From Pseudoxanthomonas yeongjuensis (GTDB lineage Bacteria > Pseudomonadota > Gammaproteobacteria > Xanthomonadales > Xanthomonadaceae): a stretch of DNA of 64,000 nt. The DNA lies in contig NZ_PDWT01000012.1 in assembly GCF_010093345.1 (NCBI RefSeq), positions 1 to 64,000 on the forward strand. The letters run 5' to 3'. The position numbers and the translations under genes were made by a program. Of the stretch, positions 24,968 through 33,965 are shown piece after piece. The notes below the pieces were generated by a model. It saw only the letters and a program-made list of their open reading frames with translations, searched no databases and was not told the origin of the DNA. Every line of letters starts with the position of its first letter. Position 1 is the stretch's first letter.

Positions 24968-26428
24968 ATGCGTCGGATACTGATCACCGCTGCCCTGCTG
25001 GCCATCGCCTGCGCGCCCGAAGCGCAGGCGCGCAAGCTGGGCTCCCTGGACTTCAAGGCATGCTCGCTGAGCACGCCCTTCTCCGGCGACGCCATCGCCG
25101 CGCAATGCACGACGCTGCAAGTGCCGGAAAACCCGGCCGATCCGAACGGCCGCAAGATCGGGTTGAAGATCGCCTGGATCACCGCAGACCGCGACGATGC
25201 GGCCGAGCCGGACCCGGTGTTCATGCTCGCCGGCGGACCCGGGCAATCGGCGCTGGAGTCCTATCCGCAGACCGCCAACGCCTTCGCCGAAACCCGCAAG
25301 AAGCGCCACATCATCCTGGTCGACCAGCGCGGCACCGGCGGTTCCAATGCGCTGACCTGCAAGGAGCCGTTCGACGAAACCGAATTGCCCACCCCGCAGG
25401 CGGCCAGCGACTACACCACGCGCTGCCTGGCCACGTTGTCGAAACGCGCCGATCCCCGCTTCTACACCACCACCGAAGCGATCCAGGACCTGGAGACGGT
25501 GCGCAAGGCGATCGGCGCGCCGCAAATCAACCTGGTCGGCATCTCCTACGGCACCCGCGTGGCCCAGCAATACGCGGCGAAGTACCCGCAAAGCACGCGC
25601 ACGATCGTGCTGGACAGCGTGGCGCCCAACTCGCTGGTCCTGGGCAACGAGTTCGCACGCAACCTGGAAGACGCCCTCGACCTGCAGTTCGCGCTTTGCG
25701 CCAAGACCCCGGCCTGCGTGCAGCGCCTGGGCAATCCGCGGGAAAAACTGCGCGCACTGATGACAAAACTCGAAGCCGACCCGCCGCTGGTGACCTACCG
25801 CGACGGCATCACCGGCGAAGGGAAACAGGAAAAGCTCAGCCCCGCGATGGTCGCCGGCCTGGTCCGCATGTATGCCTACATGCCGCTGGCTTCCTCATTG
25901 CTGCCGCTGCAGTTGAACGAGGCCGCCAATGGACGCTACGACGCCTTGATGTCGCTGTCGAAGATGCTCGGCGAGCAGATGTCCGACAGCATCACCCTGG
26001 GCATGCAACTGTCGGTGATCTGCACCGAGGACGGCAACGAGCTGAAGGCCAATCCCGCCGATGAAGGCACCCTGCTCGGCAACGACTTCGCCAACTACCT
26101 GGTCGCGCAATGCGCGGTCTGGCCCAAGGGCGTACGCCCGGCCGGTTTCCGCGCGCCATTGAAGGGCAACGTGCCGGCGCTGCTGCTGTCCGGCGAATTC
26201 GATCCGGTCACTCCGCCCCGCTACGGCGATGCGGTAGCCAAGACCCTGGCCAATGGACGCCACCTGATCCTGCGCGGCCAGGGCCACAACGTGATCGGGA
26301 TCGGCTGCATGCCGAAACTGATGGCCCAGTTCATCGAGGGCGCCGACGCGAAGAAACTCGATGTGAAGTGCCTGGAAAAACTTCCCTACACGCCGCCTTT
26401 CACCGACTTTTACGGATGGGAACCATGA
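24968..26428 (+). CDS. Exported alpha/beta hydrolase, peptidase S33 (tripeptidyl aminopeptidase-like)
   Basis: A 486-residue protein with a signal peptide (MRRILITAALLAIACAPEAQA). The oxyanion/HGG region is PVFMLAGGPGQSA, the nucleophile elbow is VGISYGTRVA, the acid is GEFDPVTPPR and the His is in RGQGHNVIG. The C-terminal TAP-like domain follows, with the CMPKLMAQF segment. Members cleave N-terminal peptides (often Pro-containing) from substrates in the periplasm or medium. Six or more cysteines in the mature part suggest disulfides. It is upstream of the NatAB-type exporter with a 138-base gap and is probably independent. The precise peptide specificity is not predictable. Confidence 0.85.
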   Translation: MRRILITAALLAIACAPEAQARKLGSLDFKACSLSTPFSGDAIAAQCTTLQVPENPADPNGRKIGLKIAWITADRDDAAEPDPVFMLAGGPGQSALESYPQTANAFAETRKKRHIILVDQRGTGGSNALTCKEPFDETELPTPQAASDYTTRCLATLSKRADPRFYTTTEAIQDLETVRKAIGAPQINLVGISYGTRVAQQYAAKYPQSTRTIVLDSVAPNSLVLGNEFARNLEDALDLQFALCAKTPACVQRLGNPREKLRALMTKLEADPPLVTYRDGITGEGKQEKLSPAMVAGLVRMYAYMPLASSLLPLQLNEAANGRYDALMSLSKMLGEQMSDSITLGMQLSVICTEDGNELKANPADEGTLLGNDFANYLVAQCAVWPKGVRPAGFRAPLKGNVPALLLSGEFDPVTPPRYGDAVAKTLANGRHLILRGQGHNVIGIGCMPKLMAQFIEGADAKKLDVKCLEKLPYTPPFTDFYGWEP

Positions 26429-26566
26429 TCCGGAAGTGGAGAGGCAGGAAGAGGGGAGTCGGAAAACCCGATTCGTGAAACCTGGCCACTCCGCACAAGG
26501 AAGTAACAACCGCATTTGCTTTTCCTCACTCCTCACTCCTCCCCACTCACTCCTCCCGGCATCCCC

Positions 26567-27313
26567 ATGATCCAAGTACAAGACTTGCACAAAGCCTTCA
26601 AGACCAAGAAGTCGACGGTCAAGGCCGTCGACGGCGTCGGCTTCGAAGCCCGCGATGGCGAGATCACCGGCTTGCTCGGGCCCAATGGCGCCGGTAAGAC
26701 CACCACCTTGCGCATGCTCTACACGCTGATGAAACCGGACAGCGGCAAGGTGCTGGTGGATGGCGTGGACGTGGCCGTTGATCCGGAAACCGTGCGCCGC
26801 GCACTGGGCGTGTTGCCCGACGCGCGCGGCGTGTACAAGCGCCTGACCGCACGCGAGAACATCACCTATTTCGGCGAATTGCACGGGCTGGATGCTGCGA
26901 CGATCGCGCAGCGCACCGAGCGGTTGGTGCAGGCCTTGAACATGCAGGATTTCATCGACCGCCGCACCGAGGGCTTCTCCCAGGGCCAGCGCACCAAGAC
27001 CGCGATCGCGCGCGCGCTGGTGCACGACCCGAAGAACGTGATCCTGGACGAGCCGACCAATGGCCTGGACGTGATGACCACCCGCGGCCTGCGCGAATTC
27101 CTCAAGCAGCTGCGCGCCGAAGGGCGCTGCGTGGTGTTCTCCAGCCACATCATGCAGGAGGTCGCGGCGCTGTGCGATCGCATCGTGATCGTCGCCCGCG
27201 GACAGGTGGTGGCCTCCGGCACCGCCGACGAACTGCGCGCGCAGACCGGCGAGGAAAATCTCGAGGACGCTTTCGTGAAAGCGATCGGCTCGGAAGAAGG
27301 ACTGCACGCATGA
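26567..27313 (+). CDS. natA: ABC transporter ATP-binding protein, NatA type
   Basis: A 248-residue ATPase. Walker A is GPNGAGKTT (38-46), the signature FSQGQRTKTAIARALVHDP has Q at the second signature position (SQGQ for SGGQ), and Walker B is VILDEPTNGLDV. The order and overlap with the permease (ATGA, 4 bases) match NatAB sodium/drug exporters. The ATG at 26567 opens MIQVQDLHKAF; the longer upstream frame is encoded by a pyrimidine-rich tract and rejected. No ribosome-binding site is visible before this ATG, which is unusual next to its well-marked neighbours. Confidence 0.88.
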   Translation: MIQVQDLHKAFKTKKSTVKAVDGVGFEARDGEITGLLGPNGAGKTTTLRMLYTLMKPDSGKVLVDGVDVAVDPETVRRALGVLPDARGVYKRLTARENITYFGELHGLDAATIAQRTERLVQALNMQDFIDRRTEGFSQGQRTKTAIARALVHDPKNVILDEPTNGLDVMTTRGLREFLKQLRAEGRCVVFSSHIMQEVAALCDRIVIVARGQVVASGTADELRAQTGEENLEDAFVKAIGSEEGLHA

Positions 27314-28491
27314 AATCCATTCGTACCCTGCTGACCGTGATGCGCAAGGAATTGCGCGACATCTTCCGTGATCGCCGCACCCTGCTGCTCGCGCTGGGCA
27401 TGAGCCCCTTGCTGGCGCCGATCCTGTTGGTCGGTCTGGGCACGCTGGGCGAAAGCCGGGCCCGCAGCCAGATCGAGAAGCCGCTGGAGTTACCGGTGGT
27501 CGGACGCGAGCACGCGCCCAACCTGATCGCCTGGCTGGAAGGCCAGAACGTGGTGATCAAGGCGCCGCCCAAGGACATCGCCGCGGCCATCGCCAACCAG
27601 GAGGAAGACGTGATCCTGCGCATCGGCGCCGATTTCCCCGGGCAATGGCGCAAGAGCCTGCCTGCGCCGCTGGAAATCATCCGGGACAGCACCCGCCAGG
27701 ATGCGGAGATCCCGGCCAAACGCCTGCAGGCCCTGCTCTCGACCTATGGCGGACAGACCGGTTCGCTGCGATTGCTGGCGCGTGGCGTGAGTCCCGGCAC
27801 GGCCACCGCGATCCAGATCCGGCAGACCGACCTGGCCACGCCCGAGGCGCAGCGCGGACGGATGCTGTCCTTCATCCTCCCCTATTTCCTGATCATCAGC
27901 GCCTTCCTCGGTGGCGCCGCGCTGATCCTGGACGCCACCGCCGGTGAGCGCGAACGCCAGTCGCTCGAGCCTTTGCTGGCCACACCCGCGCCGCGCGGCG
28001 CCATCGTCAGCGGCAAGATCGCGGCGGCTTGCGCGCTGGCCCTGGCCTCGCTGTTGTTGACCCTGCTGGCGTTCAAGCTCGGCGCCCTGCTGTCGCCCAC
28101 CGTGGGTCGGCAGATGGAAGTCAGCTTCATGGCGATCGCCCAGTTGCTGCTGATCCTGGTGCCGATGGTGTTCATCGGCACCACCTTGCTGACCTACCTC
28201 GCCGCCTCGGCCAAGAGCATGAAGGAAGCGCAAAGCCACATGACCTGGCTGATGCTGCTGCCGATGCTGCCGACCATCGTGTTGATCGTGAATCCGGTGA
28301 AGACCCAGCTGTGGCAGTTCGCGGTGCCGTTCCTGGCCCAGAACCAGCTGATCCTGAAAGTCGTGCGCGGCGAAGCGATCGGCTTGCAGCAATGGGCGAT
28401 CTACCTCGCGGCCGGCTTCGGCCTGGCCGCGATCCTGTGGTTCGCGGCGACGCGCCGCTACCAGCAGGAACAGCTGGCGATCTCGGGGTAA
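27310..28491 (+). CDS. natB: ABC-2 type permease, NatB type
   Basis: A 393-residue permease. One N-terminal membrane segment (TLLLALGMSPLLAPILLVGL) is followed by a roughly 140-residue extracytoplasmic domain, then about five membrane helices (LSFILPYFLIISAFLGGAAL onward), as in NatB. The conserved GERERQSLEPLLATPAPRG cytoplasmic loop contacts the ATPase. It begins inside the natA stop (ATGA), so translation is coupled. NatAB exports sodium in Bacillus; family members here may export drugs or peptides. A REP palindrome and a bidirectional terminator follow. Confidence 0.88.
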   Translation: MKSIRTLLTVMRKELRDIFRDRRTLLLALGMSPLLAPILLVGLGTLGESRARSQIEKPLELPVVGREHAPNLIAWLEGQNVVIKAPPKDIAAAIANQEEDVILRIGADFPGQWRKSLPAPLEIIRDSTRQDAEIPAKRLQALLSTYGGQTGSLRLLARGVSPGTATAIQIRQTDLATPEAQRGRMLSFILPYFLIISAFLGGAALILDATAGERERQSLEPLLATPAPRGAIVSGKIAAACALALASLLLTLLAFKLGALLSPTVGRQMEVSFMAIAQLLLILVPMVFIGTTLLTYLAASAKSMKEAQSHMTWLMLLPMLPTIVLIVNPVKTQLWQFAVPFLAQNQLILKVVRGEAIGLQQWAIYLAAGFGLAAILWFAATRRYQQEQLAISG

Positions 28492-28545
28492 CGGAAGCGG
28501 GTACGCACGGCATCCCGTTTCCGGCTTGCCCGCGTGTCTCTCGTT

Positions 28546-28618
28546 GTAGGAGCGGGCCTTGCCCGCGATGCTCTTCCCACAACTGCGCAAGAGCATCGCG
28601 GGCAAGGCCCGCTCCTAC
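28546..28618. repeat. REP-type palindrome, class A copy 3 (perfect arms)
   Basis: Two perfectly complementary 30-base arms starting GTAGGAGCGGGCCTTGCCC flank only 13 bases, the cleanest copy in the window. It lies between natB and the convergent TonB-domain lipoprotein gene. Confidence 0.92.
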
Positions 28619-28647
28619 AGTGGCGATGGTTTTCCCGGCGCTCAGCG

Positions 28648-28678
28648 AAAAAAAAAGGCCGGCATTGCCGGCCTTTTT
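28648..28678. terminator. Bidirectional intrinsic terminator
   Basis: GGCCGGC-ATT-GCCGGCC is flanked by nine A residues on the left and five T residues on the right, so it can terminate both natB (rightward) and the convergent lipoprotein gene (leftward). Confidence 0.9.
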
Positions 28679-28696
28679 CATCCTTGGCGATCCGGA

Positions 28697-29686
28697 TCAG
28701 CCCGGATTGAAAGCCAGCGTGCGGCGGGTGGTGGTCGGCGCGTCGATCGGCTCGAACCTCCAGCGGCGCACCGCGTTCAACGCCTCGCGGTCGAACACCC
28801 GGGCCGGGGTGGCGCGGACCACGCGTGCGTTGGTCACCGAGCCATCGGTGCCGATGGTCAGTTCCACCAGCACTTCGCCGCTGGTGCCGGCGCGCAACGC
28901 TTCCGGCGGATAACGCGGCGACGGGGCGCTGACGACCTTCAGTGTCGGCGCGGCGGCCGGCTTCGGCGCGGGCGGCGGCGCGGCGGCGGCCGCTTGGCGT
29001 TGGGCGGCGGCGGCGGCCTCGCGTTGCGCGGCGGCGGTACGTTCGGCTTCCGCGGCGCGGGCCGCATCCTGTTGCTGCTGGGCGGCCAGCGCGGCGGCGG
29101 CCTGCTGCTGCTGTACGGCCTGCTGCGCCAGGCGCTTTTCTTCCAGCGCCTTGGCTTCCGCGTCGGTGACTTCCTTGGTCTTTTCGTTGGCCAGGCGCGC
29201 GGTGACGGCCTGCTGGGCGGCGGCGATGTTCTGCTTCAGGCGGGGCAGCGACGGCGCCTTCGGATCGGCCTTCTCGATCAGCGCGGAAAGCCGCTGGGCC
29301 TCGACGAAATCCTCGCGGGCGATGCTTTGTTCGGTGGCGATCACCGTGTACGGCATCAGGTCCGTCAGCGCACTGGTCACGGCCGCGTCGTTGGGCAGCT
29401 TGTCGCGCAATCCCAGGTAGTACTCGACGGCGTTGTCGCCACCGGGCGCGTAGATGCGGTTCTCGCCCAGCGCCTTGGCGGCGGCGGCGCGTAGGTCCTC
29501 GGCGCCCATGGCCTGGACCTGGGCGGAAACGGCCGGTGCCGGTGGCGCCGCAACCGTGGCCGCAGCCGGCGTGGCGGCAGTGGTGGCTTCGGTGCCGGCC
29601 TGCTCGTCCTTGGAACAGGCCGCAAGCGCGACCAGCAACGACAGCGCGACCCAACGCGAGTTCTTGGAAACCGTGGCAAAAGACAT
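28697..29686 (-). CDS. Lipoprotein with Q/A-rich coiled coil and C-terminal TonB domain
   Basis: A 329-residue protein. The N-terminus ends in the lipobox LVALAACS (Cys near 25) with Ser at +2, which usually means outer-membrane sorting. After a Pro/Ala linker and a helical region comes a long Gln/Ala/Glu coiled coil (AQQAVQQQQAAAALAAQQQQ and on), then the TonB C-terminal fold, with SPRYPPEALRAGTSGEVLVE, VTNARVVRATPARVFDREAL and AVRRWRFEP. TonB proteins are anchored in the inner membrane by a helix, so a TonB-C domain on a lipoprotein is atypical; TolA-like or envelope-spanning roles are possible. GGGGAG precedes the ATG at 29686; an earlier in-frame start at 29710 is less likely. Confidence 0.82.
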   Translation of the reverse strand: MSFATVSKNSRWVALSLLVALAACSKDEQAGTEATTAATPAAATVAAPPAPAVSAQVQAMGAEDLRAAAAKALGENRIYAPGGDNAVEYYLGLRDKLPNDAAVTSALTDLMPYTVIATEQSIAREDFVEAQRLSALIEKADPKAPSLPRLKQNIAAAQQAVTARLANEKTKEVTDAEAKALEEKRLAQQAVQQQQAAAALAAQQQQDAARAAEAERTAAAQREAAAAAQRQAAAAAPPPAPKPAAAPTLKVVSAPSPRYPPEALRAGTSGEVLVELTIGTDGSVTNARVVRATPARVFDREALNAVRRWRFEPIDAPTTTRRTLAFNPG

Positions 29687-29781
29687 TCGTTTACTCCCCA
29701 GACAAACCATTTGGATAACCCCCGACTGACCCCAGACGACTCAAGCATGAAGCATGCCAGCGCATTTGTCGGCTTCCCAGC

Positions 29782-31158
29782 CTATTTGCCGATGCAGAAG
29801 CTGGAAAAAATGCGCCCAAGCATGTCGTCGGCCGAGATCTTCCCCGTGATCTCGCCCAAGGCCTCATGGGCCAGACGCAATTCTTCGGCGGCCAGTTCCA
29901 GCATTTCGTGACGTAGTTCACCGTTTGCCGCTTCGGCATGGGCCTGGGCCCGACGCAAGGCCTCGACATGGCGGCCGCGTGCGGAGAACTCGCCGGCGCT
30001 GGCCTCTTCCGTGTTGCCCATGGCCAACCCGCGCAGACGCTGATGCAGGGTTTCCAGACCCTGGCCGCTGACGGCCGAGACCCGTACCGCACCGCCTATG
30101 CCCCCATCGCCGATATCGCCCGCCGGCGGGGCCAACAGGTCGCTCTTGTTGTGGATCAGCAGGCGCAGCGGCACCGCCGCGATGTCCGCCTCGACCGCGG
30201 CCAGGCCGACGGCGGGGTCGCGGGCATCCACCACCACCAGCGCCAGGTCGGCGGCTTGCAGTTCGGCCCGGGCCCGGCGCATGCCCTCGCGCTCGATCGC
30301 ATCGCCGCCCTCGCGCAAACCGGCGGTGTCCACCAGCGTCAGTTCCAGACCATCCAGGCGCATGCTTTCGCGCAGCACGTCGCGGGTGGTGCCGGGGACA
30401 TCGGTGACGATGGCGCGATCGCTGCCGGACAGCGCGTTCAGCAGCGAACTCTTGCCTGCGTTCGGCGGGCCGACGATCACCGCGTGCAGGCCGTCGCGCA
30501 GCTTGCGGCCACGCTCGGCCTCGACCAGCAGTTGCGCGAGATCGGCCTGGGCCTGCGCAAGCCGCAGCTTGACCGCTTCGCCACCGAGCGTGTCCAGCGA
30601 TTCGTCGGCGAAATCGATCGCCGCTTCCACATGCACGCGCAAGCCCGACAGGCTCTCGGCCAGCGCATCCACGCGTTGCGAGAACACCCCGTCGAGCGCG
30701 CGCCGCGCCGCGCGCGCCGCGCGCGCGTCGGAAGCGGCGATCAGGTCGGCGATGGCTTCGGCCTGGGCCAGGTCGAGGCGGTCGTTGAGGAAGGCGCGCT
30801 CGCTGAATTCGCCCGGACGCGCCGGGCGCGCACCCAGCGCGCAGGCGCGTGCGACCAGTTGCTGCAGCACCACCGGGCTGCCGTGCGCCTGCAGTTCGAC
30901 CACGTCCTCGCCAGTGAAGCTGCGCGGCGCGGGGAACGACAGCGCGATCCCGTCGTCGATCGTCTCGCCATTGCCGTCATCGAAACGCACATGGTGCGCA
31001 TGGCGCGGACGCAGTCGGCGGCGGCAGAGGTTTTCGGCGATCGCCAGCGAGCGCGGCCCGGAAAGCCGCACGATGCCGACGCCGCCCGCGCCCGCCGCGG
31101 TGGCGACGGCGACGATGGTCTCGGGACCGGATCTGGCAACAGGCGCGGATGAAGTCAT
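29782..31158 (-). CDS. mnmE: tRNA modification GTPase MnmE
   Basis: A 458-residue GTPase which, with MnmG, makes 5-carboxymethylaminomethyl-uridine at the wobble position of several tRNAs. Seen: the N-terminal tetrahydrofolate-binding domain ([21 protein letters not shown] at residues 14-34), the G1 motif GPPNAGKS (230-237), G2/G3 [10 protein letters not shown] and DTAGL, G4 NKSD, and the C-terminal FCIGK with the catalytic Cys. The gene follows yidC after a terminator, as in many gammaproteobacteria. mnmG, rsmG and parAB, often the next genes, are not here. Confidence 0.97.
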   Translation of the reverse strand: MTSSAPVARSGPETIVAVATAAGAGGVGIVRLSGPRSLAIAENLCRRRLRPRHAHHVRFDDGNGETIDDGIALSFPAPRSFTGEDVVELQAHGSPVVLQQLVARACALGARPARPGEFSERAFLNDRLDLAQAEAIADLIAASDARAARAARRALDGVFSQRVDALAESLSGLRVHVEAAIDFADESLDTLGGEAVKLRLAQAQADLAQLLVEAERGRKLRDGLHAVIVGPPNAGKSSLLNALSGSDRAIVTDVPGTTRDVLRESMRLDGLELTLVDTAGLREGGDAIEREGMRRARAELQAADLALVVVDARDPAVGLAAVEADIAAVPLRLLIHNKSDLLAPPAGDIGDGGIGGAVRVSAVSGQGLETLHQRLRGLAMGNTEEASAGEFSARGRHVEALRRAQAHAEAANGELRHEMLELAAEELRLAHEALGEITGKISADDMLGRIFSSFCIGK

Positions 31159-31181
31159 GGCCGGAAGTCTTGCATATCCGC

Positions 31182-31208
31182 AAAAGAAAACCCGCCTTGC
31201 GGCGGGTT
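31182..31208 (-). terminator. Intrinsic terminator between yidC and mnmE
   Basis: On the minus strand AACCCGCC-GCAA-GGCGGGTT is followed by TTCTTTTG. It lies 23 bases after the yidC stop and would end the rpmH-rnpA-yidC transcript, so mnmE needs readthrough or its own promoter. Confidence 0.85.
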
Positions 31209-31231
31209 TCCCGGGGGATGCCTGCGTGGGC

Positions 31232-32980
31232 CTACTTCGCGGCGATCGTCTTTGGCTTGCCCTTGTCCTTATCCTTCTCTTCGGGCGCGCCCGGCATCTT
31301 CAGGTGCCGGCCCAGCCACCACTGCTGCAACAGACCGAGGCTGCCGTTGGTGACCCAGTACAGCACCAGGCCGGACGGGAACAACGCCATCATCCCGCCG
31401 AACACCAGCGGCATGAACTGCATCATCTTCTGCTGCATCGGATCCATGCCCACCGCCGGGGTCATCTTCTGCGTGCGCCACATCACCAGCATGTTCAACG
31501 CCGGCAGGATGAAGTACGGATCGCGCGCGGTCAGGTCGTGGATCCACAGGAACCACGGCGCCTGGCGCAGTTCCACCGATTCGTTGATCACCCAGTACAG
31601 GGCCAGGAAGATCGGCATGGTCACCAGGATCGGCAGGCAGCCGCCCATCGGGTTGATCTTCTCCTTCTTGTACAGCTCCATCTGCGCCATCTGGAACTTC
31701 TGGCGGTCGTCGCCGTAGCGCTCCTTCAGCTGGGCGATGCGCGGTTGGAACTGGCGCATCTTGTTGGCGCTGCGGTACTGCGCGGCGGACAACGGCCACA
31801 ACGCCAGCTTGACCAGCACCACCAGGCCGATGATCGACCAGCCCCAGTTGCCGAGCAGCGAATGCAGGTGATTGAGGATCCAGAACAATCCCTGGCCGAT
31901 CACCGCGAAGATCGAGAAGCGGCTGTAGTCGACCGCGCGTTCCAGGCCGGGCACGTTCTGCGCCTTGATCTGCTGGACCAGCTTGGGACCGACATAGAGC
32001 CGGGCTTCGGTCGTGGCCTGCTGGCCCGGCGCCACCACCAGGTTGCCGGTCCACTTGTCGCGGATCAGGCTGCGCGGCGTGCCGCTGCTGGTGTCGAGCT
32101 CCAGCTGCATCACCGACTTGTCCTTCGCCTCCGGGATCCAGGCGCTGAAGAAGTGATGCTGCAGCATCGCGATCCAGCCGCCGGTCACGCCCATCGAATT
32201 CAGCGCCGCATCGTCCTCCAGGTAATCCTTGAACGGACGGCGCTCATAGGCCTTCTGGTCGCTGTACCAGGTGGCGCCGGTGAAGCTGAAGGATTCCGGA
32301 TTGGTCATGCCGCTCTTGACGATCGGCGGCGTGCGGATCAACTGGCGATAGATCGCGCCCTGCCACGGCGCGCTGCCGGCATTGGCCACTTCGTCCTTCA
32401 CCGTTATCGCGTAGCTGCCGCGCTTGAGGGTGTAAGTGCGGCGGATGCTGACGCCATCGGGGCCCTGCCACAGGAACGGCACGGAAACCTCGGTCGCGTC
32501 AGCGGCCAGCACCACGTCGGATCCCGGATGCTCGGCCACGAAACCGGTGAGATGGTTGGGCGCCGCGCCGTTCGGGCTGACCCAACCGCTTTGCGCCGCA
32601 TAGAAGTGCGCGGGATCCTGGCTGAACAGGTTGACCGGCCGACTGCCGGCGGCCTTGCTCTGCGGATACTTCAACAAGTCGGCTTCGAGCACGCTGCCGC
32701 CATCCAGGGTCAGGCGCAGGACATCGGTGCTGACCACCACGCGCGGACTCGAAGCGGTGGCGGCTGCGGCAGTCGCGGGAATGGCCGTACCGCTGGCTGT
32801 CGTTTCGACCGCCGCCGTTGCGCTGGGAACGTTGCTGGACGAAGACGGCGCTGCCTCGACCTGCGCGCTCGGCGCCGCCGCCGGCGCGGGCTTGGGTGCG
32901 TTGAACTTGCCCCATTCCATCCACAGCAGGGTCGCCACCATCAGCCAGGCGAAAATCAGGAAGACACGGGTCTGGTTCAT
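31232..32980 (-). CDS. yidC: Membrane protein insertase YidC
   Basis: A 582-residue inner-membrane insertase that folds proteins into the membrane alone or with Sec. TM1 is [18 protein letters not shown] near the N-terminus. A large periplasmic beta domain (about residues 80-360) follows, then the Oxa1 core with [40 protein letters not shown] and [20 protein letters not shown]. The positively charged tail ends [10 protein letters not shown]. The start ATG at 32980 is 13 bases downstream of rnpA. yidD, which often separates rnpA and yidC, has no room and is absent at this place. Confidence 0.97.
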   Translation of the reverse strand: MNQTRVFLIFAWLMVATLLWMEWGKFNAPKPAPAAAPSAQVEAAPSSSSNVPSATAAVETTASGTAIPATAAAATASSPRVVVSTDVLRLTLDGGSVLEADLLKYPQSKAAGSRPVNLFSQDPAHFYAAQSGWVSPNGAAPNHLTGFVAEHPGSDVVLAADATEVSVPFLWQGPDGVSIRRTYTLKRGSYAITVKDEVANAGSAPWQGAIYRQLIRTPPIVKSGMTNPESFSFTGATWYSDQKAYERRPFKDYLEDDAALNSMGVTGGWIAMLQHHFFSAWIPEAKDKSVMQLELDTSSGTPRSLIRDKWTGNLVVAPGQQATTEARLYVGPKLVQQIKAQNVPGLERAVDYSRFSIFAVIGQGLFWILNHLHSLLGNWGWSIIGLVVLVKLALWPLSAAQYRSANKMRQFQPRIAQLKERYGDDRQKFQMAQMELYKKEKINPMGGCLPILVTMPIFLALYWVINESVELRQAPWFLWIHDLTARDPYFILPALNMLVMWRTQKMTPAVGMDPMQQKMMQFMPLVFGGMMALFPSGLVLYWVTNGSLGLLQQWWLGRHLKMPGAPEEKDKDKGKPKTIAAK

Positions 32981-32993
32981 CGGGCAGGCATTC

Positions 32994-33476
32994 TCAACCG
33001 GTGGAAACGTCCGGTTTGGGCGTGTTGCTGGAAAGGGAAGGAAGCGAAGTGGAGGAAGTTGATTCCTTGACCGGCGGCATTGTGCCGGGCGCGGCCGATG
33101 CGGGCAATGCGCCGGCGCGCACCAGCGTGCGCAGGAAGGTTTCGCGCAACTGCGCGTTGTCGGCCTTGCGCGCCGCCACGCGCGCGACCAGCACATAGTC
33201 GCCGCCGGGCAATTGCCCGCGCAGTTTGCGGAACTGGTCGCGGAACACGCGCTTGATCCGGTTGCGGCCGACCGCGTTGGGATCGACCTTGCGCGATACC
33301 GCCAGGCCCAGTTTCGCCGGCGTTTCGCCCGTCAGCCAATGCAGGCTCAGCAGCGGATCCGAAGTGCGGCGCGCCTGAGCGAACACGCGAGCGTATTCGG
33401 CACCCGTGCGCACCCGCGCCGCGGGCGGGAAAGTGGCGCTCTTCACCCGGGACGGAGTCACGCGAGACGGGATCAC
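32994..33476 (-). CDS. rnpA: Ribonuclease P protein component
   Basis: A small basic protein cofactor of the RNase P ribozyme that matures tRNA 5' ends. The RNR signature [17 protein letters not shown] (residues 69-85) and the preceding [20 protein letters not shown] are typical. Up to 160 residues are encoded; the last 35 or so (Pro/Ser/Thr-rich, ending KPDVSTG) extend beyond the usual fold. The start is uncertain: three in-frame GTGs (33476, 33461, 33446) lie ahead of the conserved core and none has a clear ribosome-binding site. It lies downstream of rpmH beyond a hairpin terminator/attenuator. Confidence 0.93.
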   Translation of the reverse strand: MIPSRVTPSRVKSATFPPAARVRTGAEYARVFAQARRTSDPLLSLHWLTGETPAKLGLAVSRKVDPNAVGRNRIKRVFRDQFRKLRGQLPGGDYVLVARVAARKADNAQLRETFLRTLVRAGALPASAAPGTMPPVKESTSSTSLPSLSSNTPKPDVSTG

Positions 33477-33482
33477 GGATAC

Positions 33483-33511
33483 GAAAAAGTCCGCACAGGA
33501 CTGCGCGGACT
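33483..33511 (-). terminator. Terminator or attenuator between rpmH and rnpA
   Basis: On the minus strand AGTCCGC, a 10-base loop and GCGGACT are followed by TTTTTCGT. It ends only a few bases before the first possible rnpA start, so it probably lowers rnpA and yidC expression relative to rpmH. Confidence 0.8.
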
Positions 33512-33561
33512 CTTGCGAAGGACGGGCATGGATGGACTCGGCCGCAGCTGCGGCAGGGCCA

Positions 33562-33702
33562 TCAGGCGCTCAGGCGCGTGCGGCCCTTGGCACGGCGACG
33601 GGCCAGGATCTTGCGGCCATCGGCGGTCGCCATGCGGGCACGGAAACCGTGGTCGCGCTTGCGCTTGAGGTTGCTGGGTTGGTAAGTGCGCTTGGTGGCC
33701 AT
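33562..33702 (-). CDS. rpmH: 50S ribosomal protein L34
   Basis: A 46-residue, highly basic ribosomal protein: [20 protein letters not shown], then [20 protein letters not shown] and R-T-R-L-S-A. It is a full-length L34 with all conserved Arg/Lys positions. It sits at the head of the rpmH-rnpA-yidC run and diverges from dnaA, the classic origin-proximal arrangement. A good sigma-70 promoter lies 40-67 bases upstream. Confidence 0.98.
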   Translation of the reverse strand: MATKRTYQPSNLKRKRDHGFRARMATADGRKILARRRAKGRTRLSA

Positions 33703-33741
33703 GGGGCCCTCGGGCGGGTTGCAATGGAAAGAACCGGTAAT

Positions 33742-33769
33742 TCTATAGGGCCGACCAAGCCCGGGTCAA
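33742..33769 (-). promoter_or_regulatory. Sigma-70-like promoter of rpmH
   Basis: Reading leftward: -35 TTGACC (33769-33764), a 16-base spacer, then TATAGA (33747-33742), with an overlapping TAGAAT reading at 18 bases. The start of transcription would fall near 33735, about 33 bases ahead of the L34 start codon. Confidence 0.75.
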
Positions 33770-33965
33770 CTCCGCCGTAGCCTGCCTTTGCCGGGCGCGC
33801 ACGCGCCACTGGATCGATCGGGCGGCGAATGCCGCTACCCGATGTCTATGGCTGGAAATATGCCGCGATGCGGCGCGTGATAATGTGACCGACTGTATTT
33901 CACCCGCGTCCCGCGCGATTCCTCTTGCCGCGCACGCCCTCCAGAAGAACCGATTGCTGCCCTCG

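Noticed and set aside
30098-33070. 990-codon plus-strand open frame
   Set aside because: Antisense to mnmE and yidC; no family features.
33879-33884. GATAAT as a dnaA -10 box
   Set aside because: No -35 at a sensible distance.
33885-33965. 27-codon upstream extension of dnaA
   Set aside because: DnaA similarity starts at [12 protein letters not shown] (33966); the extension has no homology.
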